DNA of 64,000 nt from Clostridium pascui (lineage in GTDB: Bacteria > Bacillota > Clostridia > Clostridiales > Clostridiaceae). The position numbers were made by a program, and so were the translations under genes. A model generated the notes under the pieces. The model was not told where the DNA came from. It saw only the letters and a program-made list of their open reading frames with translations, and ran no database searches. Numbering within the stretch: position 1 is the stretch's first letter; each line of letters opens with the position of its first letter. The DNA lies in NCBI RefSeq assembly GCF_016908015.1, contig NZ_JAFBDB010000005.1, forward strand, positions 186,001 through 250,000, given 5' to 3'. Below are positions 18,370 to 26,169 of this stretch, one piece after another.

Positions 18370-18909
18370 TTACTCTGCAGCAGCACCTATGAATATTGAA
18401 TCAACTTTATCTCTTTCAAAGTGAAATATTGTTCCATTATAAATTGATCCTAAAACCACTATATCTTGATTTCCAAAGCTATGTTCTTCATTTATTCTAT
18501 CTTTATATTTATTAAGTACTTCTCTTCTAGTACTACCTATCCCAATATCTTCTCTTGTTTTATAATTACATGGACTTGTTATTTTTATACTCCATACTTG
18601 TTGCTCCTCTTTATTTCTTATCATACCCACTTCAATACCCTTATTCTCATATTTCCATGTTTGGTGTTCTAGTCCGTCTGATACCCATATAACTTCTTCA
18701 GATTTTAGTTCGGGTTGTCCTATGTTTTTCATTAACACCTTATCACTAGTGCCTAAATCTAAAAATCCAATAGTCCCCTGCGTCTGAGTTCCATTTAATA
18801 TACATTGAGCATATTGGTTTATACTACTTTGCTCTCGAATTAAAATAAAACTGGAAATTCCCAATATTAAAATTAAAATAATAATTACACATGTACTTGA
18901 TTTTTTCAT
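18370..18909 (-). CDS. Exported or membrane-anchored hypothetical protein
   Basis: 179 aa with a Lys-containing N-terminus and one hydrophobic helix (residues 8-24, VIIILILILGISSFILI), then a soluble extracytoplasmic domain. There is no lipobox. Residues 55-170 contain a pattern of beta strands (DKVLMKNIGQPELKSEEVIW, then GIGSTRREVLNKY) of the kind seen in small sensor-like or SmpA-like domains. That comparison is weak. It stands alone between terminators. I do not recognise the family. Confidence 0.75.
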   Translation of the reverse strand: MKKSSTCVIIILILILGISSFILIREQSSINQYAQCILNGTQTQGTIGFLDLGTSDKVLMKNIGQPELKSEEVIWVSDGLEHQTWKYENKGIEVGMIRNKEEQQVWSIKITSPCNYKTREDIGIGSTRREVLNKYKDRINEEHSFGNQDIVVLGSIYNGTIFHFERDKVDSIFIGAAAE

Positions 18910-19068
18910 AAAAATGATAGCTTCCTTTCATAACTCCGCTGATATCATTTTAAGTATATTTTATTAGGGTTTTTATGTCAATATTTTACACAAGCTGAAT
19001 ACTTCTATATATAAACTTATATTAGAATAAAAACAACTTAGCTATGTTTTACGATAAAAAATAGGAAA

Positions 19069-19125
19069 GTGCTAGAGAAAGATGTAACATTGAAAATAAA
19101 AGTTACATTTATTAACTCTTAGCAC
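19069..19125 (-). terminator. Long stem terminator after the SOD gene
   Basis: GTGCTA / TAGCAC with inner TGTAAC / GTTACA arms forms a long interrupted hairpin on the minus strand, followed by a T-rich run, downstream of the SOD stop codon. Confidence 0.65.
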
Positions 19126-19147
19126 ATTAACCCTAATTCTAAATTTT

Positions 19148-19861
19148 CTATTCTATTATTTGCATGGTTTCCTCATCAAAAATCCAATTAGGGCAATATC
19201 TAGCATAGGATTTGTCCTTTTTAATCTCTGTTCCCATCACACCTTTGCCACTTTTAATGCCTTTAATTCCATAATGCATTTTATATTCCTCAAGTCTTTT
19301 ATTTACTACATTCCAATTTATGTTTTGAAGAAAAACGTCTATATATTTGCCCCTTCCAGTTGTAAAATCATAAAAATATGCATGTTCATATACATCCAGT
19401 ACAAGCAATGGGTGGCTTTGCCATACGGCACCTACATCATGAGCATCTGATCCTATGATGTGAAGCTTCCCATCCAAGTGATCTATGGTAACTATTGCCC
19501 ATCCCCTCATGCTTTGCCCAACTTTTTTTAAATAACTTAAAAAGTTATCATAACTTATAAGATCTCTCTTTATAAGTTGTAGCATTTCTGATGAAGGTCT
19601 TGCCTTATCTATACCTGTTATATTTTCAAAATAAAGCTCATGAAGTTTTACTCCATCTAGTGCATAAGTTTCCCCTAGTTTTAAACTTCTCATAGAACTA
19701 TAAGTAGTATTTGGATCTTCAAATTCATCCGCATCTTTTGTTATATTCCATATTTCATTTAATTTATTTACGTATCCTTCATATAATTTATAGTGTTCTT
19801 CAAGCTGCTTTTGACTTATTCCCTTTACTGTTGAAAAATCAAATTTTTCCGCTATTACCAT
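19148..19861 (-). CDS. Divergent Fe/Mn superoxide dismutase-family protein
   Basis: 237-aa protein with the Fe/Mn-SOD ligand pattern: His23 (EEHYKLYEGYV), His74 (VKLHELYFENI), and Asp156 and His160 (LDVYEHAYFYDF). All four metal ligands are therefore kept, although surrounding residues differ from classical SODs. No signal peptide. A sigma-K-like promoter lies upstream, and spore-surface candidates lie next to it. In Bacillus subtilis and Clostridioides difficile SodA is associated with the spore coat. I infer a coat-related oxidative role here; ordinary superoxide defence is the alternative. Confidence 0.85.
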   Translation of the reverse strand: MVIAEKFDFSTVKGISQKQLEEHYKLYEGYVNKLNEIWNITKDADEFEDPNTTYSSMRSLKLGETYALDGVKLHELYFENITGIDKARPSSEMLQLIKRDLISYDNFLSYLKKVGQSMRGWAIVTIDHLDGKLHIIGSDAHDVGAVWQSHPLLVLDVYEHAYFYDFTTGRGKYIDVFLQNINWNVVNKRLEEYKMHYGIKGIKSGKGVMGTEIKKDKSYARYCPNWIFDEETMQIIE

Positions 19862-19891
19862 AGCAATCTCCTTAAAATTTTTCTACCTATA

Positions 19892-19919
19892 TATTATATG
19901 CAGGTAAGCTTCTTTTGTT
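19892..19919 (-). promoter_or_regulatory. Sigma-K-like promoter for the SOD gene
   Basis: On the minus strand, AACA, 15 bp, then CATATAATA, which matches the CATANNNTA -10 consensus of the late mother-cell sigma factor. It lies about 30-60 bp before the start codon. Confidence 0.6.
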
Positions 19920-19948
19920 GAATGATTAAGATTTCAAATAAAATAAAA

Positions 19949-19975
19949 CTAGAGTTTTAACTCTAATTTTACTTT
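19949..19975 (-). terminator. Terminator of the leftward small-gene cluster
   Basis: TTAGAGTT / AACTCTAG hairpin followed on the minus strand by TTTTATTTTA, downstream of the DUF4250 gene. Confidence 0.7.
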
Positions 19976-20001
19976 TTAATATTGAAATTTCTTACTATGA
20001 A

Positions 20002-20196
20002 TTATATGAATTGATTAGTAGTTTCATTATAATGGAATCCAATGCTTTCAAGTTTGTGTTTTATTTCACTCTCTTTAATATCATAAGTCTTGCATAAATC
20101 ATCTAAATTTAAAAATTCATCTCTAAGCTTCATATTTATAACACTATATAATATATACGAGTCCATGTTTAAAAGCTTATCTTTATCTAAATCCAT
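20002..20196 (-). CDS. DUF4250-type small protein
   Basis: 64 aa, MDLDKDKLLNMDSYILYSVI, with a predicted helix-turn-helix-like run LDDLCKTYDIKESEIKHKL and the ending NETTNQFI. Length and pattern match the DUF4250 family of Firmicutes, of unknown function; the fold suggests nucleic-acid or protein binding. It is the last gene of a four-gene leftward cluster, 61 bp after the Lys/Asp-tailed protein. A role in sporulation is inferred from neighbours only. Confidence 0.8.
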   Translation of the reverse strand: MDLDKDKLLNMDSYILYSVINMKLRDEFLNLDDLCKTYDIKESEIKHKLESIGFHYNETTNQFI

Positions 20197-20257
20197 AATA
20201 CTATCTCTCCTTACATCATTTGTATCATATATCTAATAGTAAACTTTTATTTATTAT

Positions 20258-20725
20258 TTATTTTTTATCATCTTTATCCTTTTTATCCTTGTTGTCTTTT
20301 TTGTCATCCTTTCCTTTTTTATCGTTTTTATCACTTTTGTCTTTTTTACTATCCTTACTACTATTACCACTTTTATTATCGTCATTATTATAATTCTTAT
20401 CTTCTTCAGGCCATTTTATAAGTATTATTGGTATAATTTGATTAGATGAAACCAAAAGTATTCCTTTGCTTATCCTATCTTCAATGTCATCAATTCCCCT
20501 TGCTCTTATATACATTTGAATTACATCTTTGTCTCTAGTACTTCTTGCTTCTATAGATCCTCTCGAATCCAAATAATAAATAGCTGCAAGTATTTGTGAT
20601 TTATTACATCCTATAATTTTATAAAATTGTTTTTGAATATCTGCGTAATTTTCCACTTTGAACAAATCATTATAAAGCTGAAATAGTATATTAAGCCTTA
20701 AAAGTTCATTTTGAGCAGGAATCAT
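20258..20725 (-). CDS. Hypothetical protein with Lys/Asp-rich tail (paralog of 21153-21476)
   Basis: 155 aa. Residues 1-105 form a helical domain (LLRLNILFQLYNDLF, then IIGCNKSQILAAIYYLDSRG and YIRARGIDDIEDRISKG). It is clearly related to the gene at 21153-21476, sharing LxxLYxDxF, a Cys-Asn pair, I-AA-YYL-R and YIR--GID--ED. The last ~45 residues are almost only Lys, Asp, Asn and Ser (repeats of KKDKDDKK type), a highly charged disordered tail. The domain looks like a small winged-helix fold but I cannot name it. Tail and island context suggest a structural or scaffold role on the spore surface; that is inference. Confidence 0.8.
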   Translation of the reverse strand: MIPAQNELLRLNILFQLYNDLFKVENYADIQKQFYKIIGCNKSQILAAIYYLDSRGSIEARSTRDKDVIQMYIRARGIDDIEDRISKGILLVSSNQIIPIILIKWPEEDKNYNNDDNKSGNSSKDSKKDKSDKNDKKGKDDKKDNKDKKDKDDKK

Positions 20726-20745
20726 TTGAATCCTCCTTCTATTTG

Positions 20746-21147
20746 TTAACCCCTAAGCCATTTGTCAAATGTTAGAGGAGACCATCCTGAAGGTGGTCTA
20801 GGTGGTCTTCCAGGCCTTAAAGGTTCATCTGCAATAAGTGGCTTTTCTGGCCGGAGAGGTCTTGGTTGAAATAATGGCTCTTCCTTATAAAAGCTTCCTC
20901 CACCTAAAGAACTTATTGGAAATCTTGGATTCCAAGCCACTACTCTCCCTTGTCTATCAAAAAGTGTTAAATTGTTTATAGCTCCAATCCACTGTTCATT
21001 CACATTCCATACATATCCATTAGCTATGTAAGCTACCCATCTTAAGTTTACATCGAATATATATTGATTGTTTACTACCCATGCAACTAAGTTTCTGTAT
21101 CTATCATACAGAGGTTCATAAGGTTCCATTAAGTACTCCTCCTGCAT
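20746..21147 (-). CDS. Trp/Pro-rich protein with repeated beta motif
   Basis: 133 aa. Residues 15-75 hold repeated short units ending in aromatic residues (NLVAWVVNNQYIFDVNLRWV, YIANGYVWNVNEQWIGAI, LTLFDRQGRVVAW). This resembles a four-bladed 'beta-flower'-like small fold. Residues 85-133 are Pro/Arg-rich (FQPRPLRPEKP, GRPPRPPSGW) and end in KWLRG. No signal peptide. It sits 5 bp from its upstream neighbour and 20 bp from the downstream one, so it is in an operon. Trp and Pro richness suits a coat or exosporium protein; no function is established. Confidence 0.8.
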   Translation of the reverse strand: MQEEYLMEPYEPLYDRYRNLVAWVVNNQYIFDVNLRWVAYIANGYVWNVNEQWIGAINNLTLFDRQGRVVAWNPRFPISSLGGGSFYKEEPLFQPRPLRPEKPLIADEPLRPGRPPRPPSGWSPLTFDKWLRG

Positions 21148-21152
21148 TTAGC

Positions 21153-21476
21153 TCAATTTGGCTCACTTACTCGTTCTAAAAGATTTCCATATAATTGAGA
21201 TAAGAATAATTCTCCACCTTCAGAAAGTAAATCTTCTACTACATCTATGCCCGACCCTCGTATATAAGCTGATACGGTTTTATCCTTTTCAATATTAAAA
21301 AATATCCACCTTCTCTCAAACAGATAATAAAGTGCTGCTATTATTTCTATCCTATTACATTCTGGAACATTATAATCTATACTTATGCAAAATTCATATC
21401 CATAGGTAAAGAAATCCTTGTATAGTTGTACAAGCAAACTATTTCTTAATAAATTTCTTCCTGCTAGAAATAACAT
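21153..21476 (-). CDS. Hypothetical small helical protein (paralog of 20258-20725)
   Basis: 107 aa, first gene of the leftward cluster. It shares a helical core with the 20258 gene (NSLLVQLYKDFFTYG, ECNRIEIIAALYYLFERRW, AYIRGSGIDVVEDLLSEGG) but lacks the charged tail. It could be a winged-helix-like fold, though no DNA-binding signature stands out. A sigma-K-like promoter lies 33-60 bp upstream, with the same architecture as the two divergent paralogs on the other strand. Function unknown. Confidence 0.8.
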   Translation of the reverse strand: MLFLAGRNLLRNSLLVQLYKDFFTYGYEFCISIDYNVPECNRIEIIAALYYLFERRWIFFNIEKDKTVSAYIRGSGIDVVEDLLSEGGELFLSQLYGNLLERVSEPN

Positions 21477-21508
21477 ATGCTCTCCAATTCTTAAAATACT
21501 TACTATAA

Positions 21509-21536
21509 TATAATATTCTTAATAGATTTTTAGTGC
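21509..21536 (-). promoter_or_regulatory. Sigma-K-like promoter for the leftward cluster
   Basis: Minus strand: GCAC, 15 bp, AATATTATA, one mismatch from CATANNNTA. The following bases ATATTATATTATAG match the downstream part of the 22337 promoter, so spacing and surroundings are shared with the rightward genes. Confidence 0.5.
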
Positions 21537-21590
21537 ATATCTTACTAATAATATTTTTATTATTCTTTTATAGAAATATCAGTTTTAATT

Positions 21591-21619
21591 AACACTTTTT
21601 CTATAATCTTCATACTATA
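21591..21619 (+). promoter_or_regulatory. Sigma-K-like promoter, rightward gene 1
   Basis: AACA, 16 bp, CATACTATA, a full match to the sigma-K -10 pattern CATANNNTA with an AC-type -35. The start codon is 33 bp beyond it. Confidence 0.65.
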
Positions 21620-21651
21620 TTATTGGTAATCTTAAATAAGGAGAGTAAATC

Positions 21652-22266
21652 ATGTATATTGATGATTTTGAAGATTTCTATAGGGCAGATGAAAGTGAAT
21701 TTCCAGAAGAATTTGATAGTAGAGATAATCTTGAGGAAGACGATACTTTCGAGGAATTTGAAGAGTTAGATGATTTTAGAAATGCCAATATCCTTAGAGA
21801 TTTTGATGATACTGATGAAATTAATGAGTTTGACGAAATGAATGATCTTGATAATATCAAATTTACACGTCAAGGGATTTGTCCTTTTTATAGACAATTT
21901 CCATTTTTCCCTCCAACATCTGGACCTGATGGGCCAAGTGGACCAGGCGGACCAGGTAGACCGGGTAGACCAGGTAGACCTGATGGTCCTGGGCAAGGCA
22001 ATAGACCTCCAAGCGGCCCTCCTCCATCTATAGCTCCACAACAGCAACTATCTGCAGGCGGCCCTCAACTTTATGCAGTAGATCCAGGCTCCATACGAGG
22101 ATGCAGATTTAGATTTGTGTATATTTGGCCTAGACGCGGCAGAGGTTTTTGGATGTGGTTAACCTTTGTAGGAAGAAGATCTATAGCTGGCTGGCGCTGG
22201 AATGGATTTACATGGTATTACTTTGGAATGGACTTAAGAAGAATAGAAAGTTTTAGATGTTATTAA
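21652..22266 (+). CDS. Acidic/collagen-like protein with conserved Trp-rich C-terminal domain (copy 1)
   Basis: 204 aa in three parts. Residues 1-70 are strongly acidic and Phe-rich (DDFEDFYRADESEFPEEFD). Residues 88-125 are Gly-Pro-rich and collagen-like (GPDGPSGPGGPGRPGRPGRP). Residues 145-204 form a basic, Trp-rich domain (IWPRRGRGFWMWLTFVGRRS, IAGWRWNG, FGMDLRRIESF) with Cys residues at both ends. It is a tandem duplicate of the next gene, including its promoter. Collagen-like runs are common in exosporium and coat filaments. With the sigma-K-like promoter this points to a spore-surface protein; no experiment is known to me. Confidence 0.85.
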   Translation: MYIDDFEDFYRADESEFPEEFDSRDNLEEDDTFEEFEELDDFRNANILRDFDDTDEINEFDEMNDLDNIKFTRQGICPFYRQFPFFPPTSGPDGPSGPGGPGRPGRPGRPDGPGQGNRPPSGPPPSIAPQQQLSAGGPQLYAVDPGSIRGCRFRFVYIWPRRGRGFWMWLTFVGRRSIAGWRWNGFTWYYFGMDLRRIESFRCY

Positions 22267-22336
22267 TAACTTTTTGATGTTCGCTTTAAATTATTGATAT
22301 TTTTTAGTTTTATTTTAAATAATGAAGTTTTCAGTT

Positions 22337-22365
22337 AACACTTTTCCTCCAATCTTCATATTATA
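22337..22365 (+). promoter_or_regulatory. Sigma-K-like promoter, rightward gene 2
   Basis: AACA, 16 bp, CATATTATA, again a full CATANNNTA match with identical spacing to the copy 1 promoter. It lies 31 bp before the next start codon. Confidence 0.65.
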
Positions 22366-22396
22366 TTATTGTTAATCTTAAAAAGGAGAATAAATT

Positions 22397-22972
22397 ATGT
22401 ATATTAACGATTTTGAAAATTTCTATAGGGCAGACGAAAGTGAATTTCCAGAAGATTTTGATACTCGAAACGAATTTGATGAAGATGATGATTTTGAAGT
22501 ATTTGAAGAATTCACTGCATTTGAAGACTTAGATGATTTTAAAGATGATGATACTTTTAGAGGGTTTGATGATACTGATGATATTAATGAATTTGACGAA
22601 ACATATGATCTAAATGATAATTCATTCATGTGTCCAGTAATGTGTCCGTTTTATAGACAGTTTTACAGGCAAATGCCACCTCCTGGATATGGAGGAGCTA
22701 GACAAATGGATAGACCCCCAAGTGGGCCACCTCCATCTAGCACACCTGCAGAACCATTTTCAGCAGCAGGTGGTCCTCAGACCTTTGTAGATTCTGGTTC
22801 TATAAGAATGTGCAGATTTAAATTTGCATATATTTGGCCTAGACGAGGAAGCAGCTTCTGGATGTGGATAACTTATGTAGGCCGCAGATCCATAGCTGGC
22901 TGGAGATGGGACGGCAGAAGATGGTTCCGTTTTGGAATGGATTTAAGAGACATAAGAAGCTTTAGATGCTAA
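22397..22972 (+). CDS. Acidic protein with conserved Trp-rich C-terminal domain (copy 2)
   Basis: 191 aa, paralog of the preceding gene. The first 20 residues are nearly identical (MYINDFENFYRADESEFPED), followed by an acidic stretch to residue 75. A CPVMCPFYRQFYRQ Cys pair comes next, then a short Pro-rich linker (QMPPPGYGG, RPPSGPPPSS) in place of the longer collagen-like run. The conserved C-terminal domain (IWPRRGSSFWMWITYVGRRS, GMDLRDIRSFRC) follows. Loss or gain of the Gly-Pro repeat is the main difference between copies. Repeat element copy 2 starts right after the stop codon. Confidence 0.85.
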   Translation: MYINDFENFYRADESEFPEDFDTRNEFDEDDDFEVFEEFTAFEDLDDFKDDDTFRGFDDTDDINEFDETYDLNDNSFMCPVMCPFYRQFYRQMPPPGYGGARQMDRPPSGPPPSSTPAEPFSAAGGPQTFVDSGSIRMCRFKFAYIWPRRGSSFWMWITYVGRRSIAGWRWDGRRWFRFGMDLRDIRSFRC

Positions 22973-23340
22973 TATAGAAATAAGACGACACGGTTTTAAT
23001 GTTGAACGGGTCGTATGGGTTCTGCATTTAAGAAAGCGATTCGCCGTGCAAAGAAGCTCTAATATTTCAGAATTTAAATCACCTAAACTTTTTAAACTCG
23101 CTGTCGCTCAGACAGTAAAAAGTTCTTAACGGTGATTTGAATTCTGAAACAAAGAGCTTCCAATGCTTGCTCAGTGCTTTCTACAATACAGAACCCATAC
23201 TCTATTTTCAACATTAAAAATATCATTTAGGCTTACCTGACTATAGGAAGAAATTTTGCTTTGGCGAAATGAACGCCTTCCTAGATGAAAATTCTATACG
23301 ACACAGAGCATTAAAAACGTCGCAATATCCTTTTTATATG
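22973..23340. repeat. Foldback repeat element, copy 2 (internally deleted)
   Basis: Starts at the stop of the preceding gene with TATAGAAATAAGACGAC and ends with AACGTCGCAATATCC followed by TTTTTATAT. These ends match the terminal inverted repeats of copies 4 and 5. It holds a full module A (inner arms around CTCGCTGTCGCTCAGACAG), then jumps to the right end of module B (GAACGCCTTCCTAGATGAAA), so the central part is lost. It separates two co-directional genes, unlike the other four copies. Confidence 0.85.
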
Positions 23341-23362
23341 GTATAATATTTTCGGTGATTAT

Positions 23363-24349
23363 ATGAATTTAATAGAAAAGGCGAATGCACTCCCCCATCA
23401 TCCTGGAGTGTATATTATGAAAGATTCCTCGAATATAATAATATATGTAGGAAAATCTAAAAACCTAAAAAATAGGGTAAAACAATATTTCTATAATGGA
23501 AAGAAACCTTCCAATAAAGTTGAAAAATTAGTTAAGAACATAAAAAATTTTGAGTTCATATTATGCGATACTGAATTTGAAGCACTGCTTTTAGAAAATA
23601 AATTAATAAAAAAGTACAAGCCTCATTATAATCGACTGCTTAAAAATTATGAAAAATATGGCTATATAAAAATTACTAAAGAAAATTTCCCTAAATTAGA
23701 TGTATGTCTTAACATAGAAGATGATTCTCTTTACTTTGGTCCATATGCAAATTATTATACTGCTTTAGATGCAGTTAATGCTATAAATGATAATATTCTA
23801 ATACGTTCTTGCAAAGATAAAACATTTACTAAATCTTTTGAAGGGTGTTTGAATTACCATTTAGGCAAATGCTTGGCTCCTTGTAGAAAAAATATCTCCA
23901 AAGATACATATGAAAAAGAACTATTTAAGGCTATAAACTTTTTATATAGTAAAGACGAATCTATCTTAAAAAGCATAAAAAAAACCATGGAAGAGGCATC
24001 CTTAGATTTAGATTTTGATAAGGCTATAAAATTTAGAGATGACTTAAAAGCCTTAAATGTTATTTTAAGAGAAACTTCCTTTATTATAAACACTTTAAAG
24101 CTCCAAAAAAAGGTACTTGTTGAAAAGCTTGAAAATGGATACAAGCTATTCTTTATAATAGGTTATAAGGTGATACATAAAGAAATTGTAAGTTTAGAAT
24201 TTGATATAATTAAATACTATATAGAAGAAAAATGGAAAACTCTATCTTGTGATGACTTGGATATTAAAGACTATATTCTTAAGGAAGAATTAGATGAAGC
24301 AGAAATAGTTCAATGTTACTTAAATAGAGAAGATAAGTCTGTATTTTAG
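23363..24349 (+). CDS. Short UvrC homolog (Cho-like GIY-YIG endonuclease)
   Basis: 328 aa, about half the length of UvrC. The N-terminal GIY-YIG nuclease domain has GVYIMKDSSNIIIYVGKS, Arg38 in KNRVKQYF and the catalytic Glu in LLLENKLIKKY. A Cys-containing segment (CLNYHLGKCLAPC) and a UVR-like helical pair (LDFDKAIKFRDDLKAL, residues ~205-225) follow. The UvrC RNase H-like 3'/5' incision domain and helix-hairpin-helix motifs are missing. E. coli Cho has the same truncated plan and makes the 3' incision in nucleotide excision repair. A full uvrC is probably elsewhere in the genome. Confidence 0.87.
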   Translation: MNLIEKANALPHHPGVYIMKDSSNIIIYVGKSKNLKNRVKQYFYNGKKPSNKVEKLVKNIKNFEFILCDTEFEALLLENKLIKKYKPHYNRLLKNYEKYGYIKITKENFPKLDVCLNIEDDSLYFGPYANYYTALDAVNAINDNILIRSCKDKTFTKSFEGCLNYHLGKCLAPCRKNISKDTYEKELFKAINFLYSKDESILKSIKKTMEEASLDLDFDKAIKFRDDLKALNVILRETSFIINTLKLQKKVLVEKLENGYKLFFIIGYKVIHKEIVSLEFDIIKYYIEEKWKTLSCDDLDIKDYILKEELDEAEIVQCYLNREDKSVF

Positions 24350-24369
24350 TTTTAATGATAATTTAAGAA

Positions 24370-24397
24370 GTATGCTAATTTAGTAATTTTAGCATAC
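24370..24397. terminator. Bidirectional terminator
   Basis: GTATGCTAA / TTAGCATAC stem between the convergent Cho-like and Nudix genes, with T-rich flank on the plus side. Confidence 0.8.
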
Positions 24398-24454
24398 TCT
24401 TTTACATACTATTACCTCTTTAATCTTAGTCATTTTTTTCCCTATTTTTTAACC

Positions 24455-25021
24455 TCACGGCTTATATAATGCTTGAATTTTAGATATTATTTTATTATAT
24501 ATTTTCTTCATATGCGGTTCATTTGAGTATGTATCTATTTCTTCTATAGGTATCCATTGAACGCCGCTATTTTCATCAGGTTTAATAACAAGAGGTTCGT
24601 TCTCATCAGCCTCAACTAAATAAGCAATTGATATATGTAAATGTGGTGATACATACTTCCCCTTTTTTATATGTCCTGGTACATGTATAATATCCAATGA
24701 TACAATATCCTCGCTAACGGGACAAATATTTTTTACTCCTGCCTCTTCCTTAAGCTCTTTAATTGCAACAAACAATAAATCCTCCTCTCCATCTGCATGT
24801 CCTCCTGTCCAAGACCAAGAATTAAATATATTATGATGTACCATTAAAGTTTTATCTCTATTTTTATTTACTACAAATGCAGAGCTTGTCATATGTACTA
24901 ACTCATTATCCCTTGTTAAGATATCATCAAACATCTCTATACCTTTTATAGTTATTTCTTTGTCCTTTTTTTCTTGATCATTGCACGCAGTATATTTTTT
25001 TATTGATTCAATCCAATTCAA
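24455..25021 (-). CDS. Nudix hydrolase
   Basis: Hydrolase of a nucleoside-diphosphate-linked substrate. The Nudix box reads GGHADGEEDLLFVAIKELKEEAGV as two stretches, with Lys-Glu in place of the usual Arg-Glu. I start at TTG 25021 (188 aa, LNWIESIKKY) because relatives, as I recall, begin at this NWIE segment and a GTGAGG site lies upstream. A longer reading from TTG 25057 is possible. The gene is followed at the 3' side by a terminator shared with the Cho-like gene. Substrate unknown. Confidence 0.85.
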   Translation of the reverse strand: MNWIESIKKYTACNDQEKKDKEITIKGIEMFDDILTRDNELVHMTSSAFVVNKNRDKTLMVHHNIFNSWSWTGGHADGEEDLLFVAIKELKEEAGVKNICPVSEDIVSLDIIHVPGHIKKGKYVSPHLHISIAYLVEADENEPLVIKPDENSGVQWIPIEEIDTYSNEPHMKKIYNKIISKIQALYKP

Positions 25022-25116
25022 TTTAAGCCATACCTCACTTTCTAAAACATATGACAAATCCCAATTTTTTTATAATCTTTTTATTAGGCTTCATAAAGTA
25101 TTCTATTATTTTATAT

Positions 25117-25980
25117 TTACTTATTATTAATTATTGATTTAATCATAGCCCTATTATTTATCTCAAAAGCACGTTCTGGTTGAAGAGATCTAGCTTCTTC
25201 ATCTTGAAAATTCTTTTTATATTCTTCAAAAATTTTATCTTCATCATACCCTTCTTGAAATAATTCAAGTACAAAATTTCTTGTATTATTTGCAGCTTCC
25301 ATAGACTTTTCCCAATATGTAGGAAATTCATCTTCACTTACGAAACCCAAATGAGGTGATACAATATATTTTGCATTTGCTCTCTGGCATTTTTTAATAG
25401 AGTCTATTGTTTGATAATAACTGATTATAAATGAAGGATAATTTTTTCCTGACTTACTCATAACTCCAGATGTTTCACTTGGAAAAATAACCTCATTATT
25501 AACTAAAAATGATAATGAACATTTAGTATGTCCAGGGGTTTCTAGTACAGTGATTATTGTACCTCCCAAATCCAGCAAATCACATTCTGAGACTTTTTCA
25601 TCTACTCTTATTAAGCTATCATCATAATCTAACAATTGACCTTCTCCATAAAGTACAGCAGCTCCATTGCCAAGTTCTCTAATGGTTTTTAATGCACTTT
25701 CCTTAGTTAAAACATTTTTTGCGTATTCTGCTGCCATCACTTTAACATCAGGCCACACCTCTCTTAAATATGGAACAGCTCCCATATGATCGTAATGAGA
25801 ATGACTAAGAAGTATATAATCTAACTTTCTTCCATTATCAAGTACTTGCTGAATATTTTTAATAAGATCAGAGGCACAGTAGGCCATTCCACAATCAATT
25901 AATGCTGTTTTATCTTCTCCAATTATCAAAAATGCGGTACTGCTGCCTTCTCCACCTGTTACATTTATTATGTTCTCCAT
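25117..25980 (-). CDS. Metallo-beta-lactamase-fold hydrolase
   Basis: 287 aa (ATG 25980; an in-frame TTG lies just before it). The metal motif is LSHSHYDHMG near residues 59-67, with a later GHTKCSLSF and PHLGF supplying further ligands. This is the glyoxalase II/lactonase-like branch. No signal peptide. The substrate cannot be read. An AAAGGGTGG ribosome site precedes it. Confidence 0.88.
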   Translation of the reverse strand: MENIINVTGGEGSSTAFLIIGEDKTALIDCGMAYCASDLIKNIQQVLDNGRKLDYILLSHSHYDHMGAVPYLREVWPDVKVMAAEYAKNVLTKESALKTIRELGNGAAVLYGEGQLLDYDDSLIRVDEKVSECDLLDLGGTIITVLETPGHTKCSLSFLVNNEVIFPSETSGVMSKSGKNYPSFIISYYQTIDSIKKCQRANAKYIVSPHLGFVSEDEFPTYWEKSMEAANNTRNFVLELFQEGYDEDKIFEEYKKNFQDEEARSLQPERAFEINNRAMIKSIINNK

Positions 25981-26121
25981 CAATTAACCACCCTTTCAAA
26001 GAAAATATCTTACTATTATAATTTAAAGATTGATTTCTAATGATATAAATATATTATCATCTTCTGTAATAATATTCAAAACTGATAATTCAATATATTT
26101 TAAAATAAATATTAAAAATAA

Positions 26122-26146
26122 AACTAGAGTAAAAACACCCTAGTTA
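26122..26146 (-). terminator. Terminator
   Basis: AACTAG...CTAGTT hairpin followed on the minus strand by TTTTATTTTT, downstream of the 78-aa gene. Confidence 0.7.
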
Positions 26147-26169
26147 ATGAACAATTAAGTAATTCAAAT

